Shown: positions 57,421 through 64,000 of the stretch, piece after piece
How positions within the stretch are numbered: position 1 is the stretch's first letter
Layout: each line of letters opens with the position of its first letter
Origin: Burhinus oedicnemus
Taxonomy: Eukaryota > Chordata > Aves > Charadriiformes > Burhinidae
NCBI GenBank assembly: GCA_008921705.1
Contig: VFFE01007640.1
Coordinates: 1,633,885-1,697,884 of the forward strand
Direction: 5' to 3'
DNA length: 64,000 nucleotides
Program-made: the position numbers and the translations under genes
The notes under the pieces: generated by a model
What the model was told of the DNA's origin: nothing
The model's input: only the letters and a program-made list of their open reading frames with translations
Databases searched by the model: none

Positions 57421-59378
57421 TGTGTCATTATTGTATACAAAATTACTTAACCTCTCTAAAACTGTCTATAGGAACAAAATACATTACTATCAGTCTTTTG
57501 CCTTCAGGTAAGGTTCCAGCTGTATCAATAGTTCTATAATTTTCTCTCTGTGTATTTGCCTTCGGCTTTCTTATCTTGTTATTTGTCTTGTAGTATAGTA
57601 ATAGACGCTTGTGTGAGTCTCTCTTCTTGTCGTTAGTGTTTCAGTCTCAGAGCCCAGCAGAGGTGAACTGAGATGCTAGTTAACAGGATGCAGGTAACTC
57701 AGTCGTTGAGCAGTTGGATTATGGTCAAGCCGTAGAGTGAGTGAACATCAGAAGATGAAGACCCAGGCAATAACAAAAATAAGTAAACAAAAAAGTCAGT
57801 TTTGTTATCACATGTAGGTGCTGGTGGATAATATATAGCAGTACTTATTAGGGTCAATTACCCAGTGTGTCAGTCGGCATCATCCTTTTGATCTTATTTT
57901 CAATCTCCAGCTAATAAATAAAATGCTAGAGGGATCTATTTTAGTTAGCATTAATGACATTGCGGTCAAGTCATTAAAGAGCTGAAATACTCATAACAGG
58001 ATATCAAATTATCATTAAAAAGCTTCAATTTCTACCCCTAAAGAAGTATATATTATAATCTTTCAAGAGACTCAGAAGAAAACCAAAAATAGTTTAAAAT
58101 TTCTTATTTGTGTTTATTTATATTTGGGGTATTCAATATGTGTGAGCCCCTGTGTATTAGAACAGTTGCCCTCAATTGTTTCTGATTATGAGGTGAAGCA
58201 GCATTTTATCAAAATGTATTTCTACCACACATGGTCTGGGAATTCCTCGACATTTAGTATAGAAAGTTAATTACACTAAAAAAGCTCGACCGTGAAACTA
58301 AGGTTATAGAAAACGTTATACTTGTCGAAGGAATCTCATGCTGACCAAACCTTCCCCCATTGTTTTTCATTGTTATTCACTTTAAATCTTTGTCACCCAT
58401 CTAAATCCCAGTGGACTGCAAGGTCTGACCCTTGACTTACAGGGTTAGAAGTAACATAAAAGTTTTGACCCATTCAATCCCAATTTTTGTGTTTTTTTTT
58501 TTAATGTGCTTTTTTTGATCGTCATATTAATCACCTGTCAAAGAGCATTTCTTAGCTTTGAAAGGAACTGTGTCCATTTTCTTCAGTTCAATAACCTGAA
58601 ACTGCCAAAAGTGAACTGCTCATCTCACTGTGAATAAACTGAATTGTATTTGTCATTTCTGAGCTCGCTGATGGTTTCTCTTCCTAGCAAAGTGCAATCT
58701 TTTATGATAGGAGACATATTGTGTATTTAACTGTATATTGGGCTTTGTTGTTTTCTTTTCATGAGTGGGTTGATTATCGATGTACATCTCATGAATGAGG
58801 AAGAAAGTATGTGGCCATTGATGACTCCAAAAAGAAAGAACAATATCTCGTGCAGCACCTTTCACATGAATGCTGTTTATTACTTCTACCAAATCTATTC
58901 CTATATCCTTAATTATTGATCAAAGCTCTATTTTGCTCTGTGCCTAGAGGTACAGGAACAAAGTGCCTTTTCATGAAGATTTTCAGACTTCTTTCTTCAG
59001 CTCAACTGTTCTCAGCCTACCACAACAGCCAGTTAAATAAGTTAGTGACCCAGCAGAAGAGTTTTTTCTTGAGACTTAGAATTGCTAGAAGTTTAGGAAA
59101 GATATATGAAATGATCTGTTGGCATACACCATTGGTTTTCCCCAGACAGAGCAGGATGCCTTCGACTCCTGACCAATGAAAAATGTCAGATGTACATCAG
59201 GATTTGAAGGGCATGTTCTGACTCAAACAGAGCCTTTGCCAAGTTTTTTTGCTGACAAGATGATCCCTTAAATTAGTATCATTGATTTAACATAGTTATC
59301 TACCATCTGCTTGGTTCTCAATGACCAAATAATGGCAGCTTCATTTGTGTTTGTCTCAATAATAGAGTTTAAAAGAAA

Positions 59379-59433
59379 AAAAAACCCAACAACACACAAC
59401 TAAACAACAACAAAAAAACCACAACAACAGATA
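59379..59433 (+). repeat. A/C-rich low-complexity tract
   Basis: A-rich run with AAC and CAACA words, like the tracts at 6999-7042, 11750-11803 and 27112-27178. The repeated occurrence suggests a class of degenerate A-rich tails or simple slippage. No retrotransposon body is attached. Confidence 0.75.
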
Positions 59434-62400
59434 ATTAGGAGAGAGAGAGAATTGTTTACTGGTGGGTTAGCTTGTTTTTCGGTGCAGATATGGCTAACTC
59501 AGCAGCTAAATGACCAGGAAAAGGCTGGCATAAACCCAACCTATGTTGTGCTATAGGTACTTAGAGAAGGGGCATTCAAATGGGAATGAAGGCAGCAGGA
59601 TCGCTGCTGAATGAGGTGAATAAGGTGTCTCTGCTTTTAATAACTATTATTTCTACCTAGTTCTAAGGAACATTACTTAGTCGTCCTCCTCTGCATTCAT
59701 CAATGTCCAGCTGCCTTTTTTTCCTTCCCCTCCACCCCGTTATAACCTTCCTGGACTATTAAAGAAAGCCAAATATATTTGAGGCTAGATTCTGGATATA
59801 TTAGAATAACCTTACTTTTTATGCCAGGACTATGGCATAGATTAAAGCATTGTGATACGTGGCATTTTTGAGGTCAACTTTGCTGTCTGCCATGCACATT
59901 TTAAAGTAAACAGAGCTGCAGGTAGGACCTTAGAAGTAATTAAAAGGACCCTGACAGAACAATATAGCTTATGTTCAAGTGTACCTGGCAGGTTATGAGA
60001 CAGGTGATGAAAGGGACTCAGCATCCCTTATAGCAGCTGGAGAATTCAGTCTTCCAGAGAATCTTAGACATAAACATATTGTCAGTAATTCACCCCTCAA
60101 GGTCTCAAGGATCAGAGTGTTTCTAGAAATAGAAGTAAATATGGCTTTCTTGAAGTGAGAATGCGTAGCATAGGACCATCAATACACGTGTGTCCAAAAT
60201 GCAAAGAAATAAAATTCAAAGCCTCAGTGAATTTGGGATAAGATGTTTCTTACCGCATGTCAGTATCTCAAGACAAAAGTAAAGATGTTTGAAGGTCCAT
60301 ATCATCCATCATCCTTTTCTTCATTTGCAGGTAAATATATGAACTACTGTTTCTTAGGCTCATTTGCTGTTTGCCTAAAAAAGAACAGCATTTTGGAAAA
60401 CAATGTTACTTAAAAATCCCCAAGGACAGAGTCACCAACTAAAATACGTACGTGAAGAGATATGACTTAAGAAATAGCAGTATGAATAAGACAGCCATGA
60501 ACATCAGTATTCTCTCCAGTGCTCAGACAAAGCAAGCAAAACTAAATAATGCAGTGAACTTCTTTCACCAGCTCCTACCGCTACATACAGATTGTTAGCT
60601 CAAAGGGAATAAAACGGGGTGGAGGGAAAGAGGGTTGAAATGTTAAATACATACTTTAGCGTGTTGATAGAGATAAGAAAGATGTGACAGGCCTAGTATG
60701 CAAGGTCAGAAATGATGCAAAAAAGAGCAGCCCCAGGGAGTGCGCTGAGCCTGACTCTGGCCACTCACCTGTTAAGAAACGCTGCAGGGTTTTTTGTTTT
60801 TAAAGCGCCTGAGATAATAAACAGTATCACGTCCCAAAGATGAATTCTGATGCACTGATGCTGAGAACAAAGAGAATTTCAAATTCTGCAGCCACCGTTA
60901 TGTTTTTGATCCGATTAATGATAGCTATGAAATGATAATAAAAATAAGCTAGGAATTTGACTGATAAAGTTTTTATTTGTTTCTATTACATGTTTAGTTT
61001 AGTTAGTGTTTATGCCATACAACTCTTTTGACACTGCTGAGATATTTGCAGGCTGAGCTCAAGAGAAGAAACATCTGTTGATCTGATCAGAGGAGCATAT
61101 GGTTAGCAAATTAAGATATGGAACCGTGAAGTAGTAATAGGAAAGCAAAGAGATTGTGGTTTTAGTTAGAAATGAAAAGTGTACAAGGTTGTCTAGGAAA
61201 AGGGAAAAAAAAAACCCCAATCCTTTTTTTTGGCAGAGATTGAATCAGAAATCAGATTGTCTACTAAAAACATTTCACAAATTTAATAGTTTCAGCAATT
61301 CTCTCTTCTCTTTCTGCAAGTGGAGTTTGTCTTTGCATCAAAGAAATCCCTTAGCTTTCCAGTTCCAGCAGGTAGATTATCTGTATGGTAAAGGCTCCAA
61401 TGTATGCAATTCTTTACAAAAAGGCTATTGAATAACTAGATTATATTGTGATGTTTCAACAATGGCAAAAATACAGGAAGAGAGGCAATGGCATTTCAAA
61501 TTAGCATTAGTCCTTCTATTAGCTATTTTCAGAAAACACATGCATAAATCTGTGTTTACATACACAAACTTCCGAGCTGAGTGAATCAGGAAAGAAATCA
61601 GCTATTTTAATATGGAAGAGAAGAAAGCAGTTATTTATAACGAAGAGGTTATCATATCATAAATTCTGTTTCAGAAACTCAGATGAAATAGTTCCTTCTC
61701 TATGTCTTTGTACGTTAAACATTCTCCTTTGGATTTCCTCTTGATTCACTTTGGTGTAAGTTTATTCAGAAGCAAATTCATAGTGCAGATTTGGTATTGT
61801 CATTTTTATTTTCAAATCTTGAACTGGCGGTTTGTGAGATTATTTCTTTCCTTTCCTGTGGTAGGCTTGTTTTTTTCAATATTTTCCCCTTCAATATTTA
61901 TTACTGTGATTTCAAAACCTGCTATTCCAAGTGCCTAGAAAACTTTGGAGTATATAAAACTAAAGTGAACTCATAGTAATATGATTACTTTCAGTTGTTA
62001 TTTGCAACTTTTGGAAAGTTTCCCATTCTTCTGAAAACCTTGAAAATTTTAAAAACTTTAAACTAGTTTTACCTGTGAAATCAAGTGTTACATTTAGAGA
62101 GAGGGATTGATCAGAGGGAGGGGAGAATCCGACACTTCAGGAATATTTTTTTTATCTTGCCATGAGAAATGGTTCTCATGTGTTAACTCTGAGTTTACTA
62201 ACACTGGGGAAGAAATTCCCTCCAAAATACCTTTCATTTAGGCATATTTATGCAATAAATTCTATGTTTTGGGAGTTTTTAATGTCAGTATAATAGCAGA
62301 GTTTTTATGTAATATCTTTTCCTCGGTGTTTGTAAAATGAGATTTTTCATTCAAAGAAGGATTCCTGCCTGAATCTCTGATCTCCCCTAAACCACTGGAG

Positions 62401-62509
62401 TTTTCATATCACATGAAGGCAAGATAAATATGAACTGGTAATTATTATCCTCTTGAGAGGTGAACTGAGATAGATGACGTGCAGAGTTCGGTGATCTTTC
62501 ATTTCTTTA

Positions 62510-62790
62510 AACTGTTTCATAATGAATAAGTGAGATGAATCACCGCCTAGGGACCTGCACTCTTTGTTCTGTGCAACAACATCCCACCCCGGTTTATCAC
62601 ATCAAGTTAACTCAAGAGGTCCAAAGCAAGAGAATTGGCTGACTGAAGATTTTAGTCCTTTTAAACAAGTTATTGGTTGTTTATTTTAAGAGCTGTTTAT
62701 GTCGGCGCTGATCACGACAGAACACATTTTAATAATTTAAAGATGTGCTTTCTCACCTGGCTGATGCTGGATATCAGCAGAATGTAAAAC
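62510..62790. other. candidate conserved noncoding element
   Basis: Transposon-free unique sequence with retained CpGs (CACCGCC, CCCCGG, GTCGGCGCTG, CACGAC) among homeodomain-type words (TTTAATAATTTAAAG, GTTATTGG). It has no frame of note. The mixture of AT-rich cores with retained CpGs is like developmental enhancers. Conservation is not shown. Confidence 0.28.
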
Positions 62791-64000
62791 TCAAGGTCTG
62801 TAATCAAATATCGCTTCTGTAAATGAGCAATTTCCACACTAATTTCCTTAGGGTATATGTAATCTTAAACTTGCCTGTAAAGTTAAAAGTTACGTCCGTA
62901 TATAATACATTTTTGACATAGCTTTTCACAAGACTATAACTCTCTTCTGGAGATGAGAAAAGCTGGATAGTCCTGGTAAATCCTACTTTGTGGGATGGAG
63001 TGTTAAGTTTTGTTCTTCTCCTCTGTTTCACACCGGCCCGGGTGCCAGTTTTGGATGCCTCTGTCTATTCAATCGTAGTGTATGAAACTTTTAAGGAACA
63101 TTAATGGAAACTAGTGTGAAATAATGTGGCCAGCGTACCCTTTTCATGCTTGTGTGGATACAAACAGGAGGAGATATCAGAAGGTTAATGCTTCAATCAA
63201 ATTGAAAACCGTAATGGGAATGAATCTGCAGATCTGTCTTACATACCCCAGATGGCTCTGGTTTGATGTTCTGTATAGTTTAGCTTGGGACCTCACACTC
63301 CTGTGAGCTCTCAAGATGTATGTTAGCAACATGTAGAAGCTACAGCAGCACCGTGGTCTCTCTACCCTCAGACGTCAAAACAAACTTTCTTTTCTAAGAA
63401 CCATAGACCTCAGCAGCACTGGATGGCAGCTCTTCTGAGGTTCCTTTAGTGAAATGAACTGAGAAGGGACTAAATAAATCTAAATTGACAGAATTGTGTA
63501 GAAACAACTACAGACTGTTTCCTCTTCCAAGCAAGCCCATCAGACTGAACATAAGTTACTGTGGATTTCTTGAACCCTTGTTTGATTCAGTAGCATGTAC
63601 ACTTTCAGTAATTCTACAAAACGTATCTATCAAAGAGAAATGTTCTACAGAGCTTTTCCTTATCTCTTTTTTTCCACCAGCCTTCCCAAAACTGGGACAA
63701 AATCTCCCTCACAAAGTTCACAGTGAGGTGTTCTCCAATCTGAAATAGTATTCAGGTTTTTTTAAATTTTAAGCTTTCATCGTTATTGCTGTAAAAAAAA
63801 TAAAGTCAATATTGCAATTCCCATAACAGACATATGGGATTACCAGTAGCTATCCAGACGCATGTAATTTAACAAACCAGCTCAAAATGAATTATACCAT
63901 AAAAGGATGTTGCTTATTTCTCTCTTTGGTCATTTTATGACTAGAGATGCTCGTTTTATTGGGAAAAGAAAAAAAACAAATTTGACAAATTAAAATTGGG

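Larger units (their letters stand above)
57421..64000. other. unique AT-rich DNA to the window end
   Basis: About 6.6 kb with no recognised gene, RNA or transposon. Low-complexity tracts are an A/C-rich run at 59379-59433 and a short (GA)n at 59441-59450. The candidate conserved block at 62510-62790 is listed separately. Frames are all under about 95 codons and lack domains. Confidence 0.5.

Noticed and set aside
1..64000. tRNA, rRNA, snRNA, CRISPR, operon or defence system anywhere in the window
   Set aside because: None was recognised on either strand by eye. The repeat content shows vertebrate (bird) nuclear DNA, where operons and CRISPR are not expected. tRNAscan-SE and Rfam searches would be decisive and could not be run.

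Overview
The window is bird nuclear DNA with no recognisable protein-coding gene. It is AT-rich, has no CpG island, and carries no long open frame apart from the tails of retrotransposons. The evidence for a bird is the repeat content. There are many 5'-truncated CR1 LINE copies that end in the characteristic ATTCTATG-type octamer, and two solo LTRs of an avian endogenous retrovirus group with TGTCCTGGTTT...AAACCATGACA ends. No Alu, L1 or B1-type mammalian repeat was seen. The LTR type suggests a neoavian rather than a galliform genome, but that is inference from memory of repeat families.

Layout. 1-1079: unique AT-rich DNA. 1080-1946: minus-strand CR1 with a long intact ORF2 tail. 1947-11979: unique DNA with a pyrimidine tract, an isolated CR1 reverse-transcriptase fragment near 6.9 kb, a CpG-retaining block at 8.2-8.5 kb and a T28 run. 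11980-12512: minus-strand CR1. 13417-14006: plus-strand solo LTR carrying (TAG)17. 15581-15718: old CR1. 15719-22235: unique, with two candidate conserved blocks and a near-perfect 21-bp hairpin at 21.5 kb. 22236-23338: an ancient CR1 scrap followed by a younger plus-strand CR1. 23339-33997: unique, with one short CR1 tail at 31.0 kb and a candidate conserved block at 32.1-32.5 kb. 33998-38858: two plus-strand CR1s flanking a minus-strand solo LTR bounded by a perfect CCTAT target-site duplication. 38859-50472: mostly unique, with two CR1s and possible MIR-like scraps. 50473-51121: CR1. 54992-56475: a head-to-head pair of CR1 tails. 56476-57420: a GC-richer block I cannot classify. 57421-64000: unique, with a candidate conserved block at 62.5-62.8 kb.

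Nothing here works as an operon, pathway or defence system. The region reads as intergenic or intronic gene-desert DNA, with several old retrotransposon layers and a few unique blocks that may be regulatory. The best leads for a second look are the 21478-21529 hairpin, the unclassified 56476-57420 block, and the CpG-retaining or homeodomain-motif-rich unique blocks. None of these can be proven from one sequence alone.
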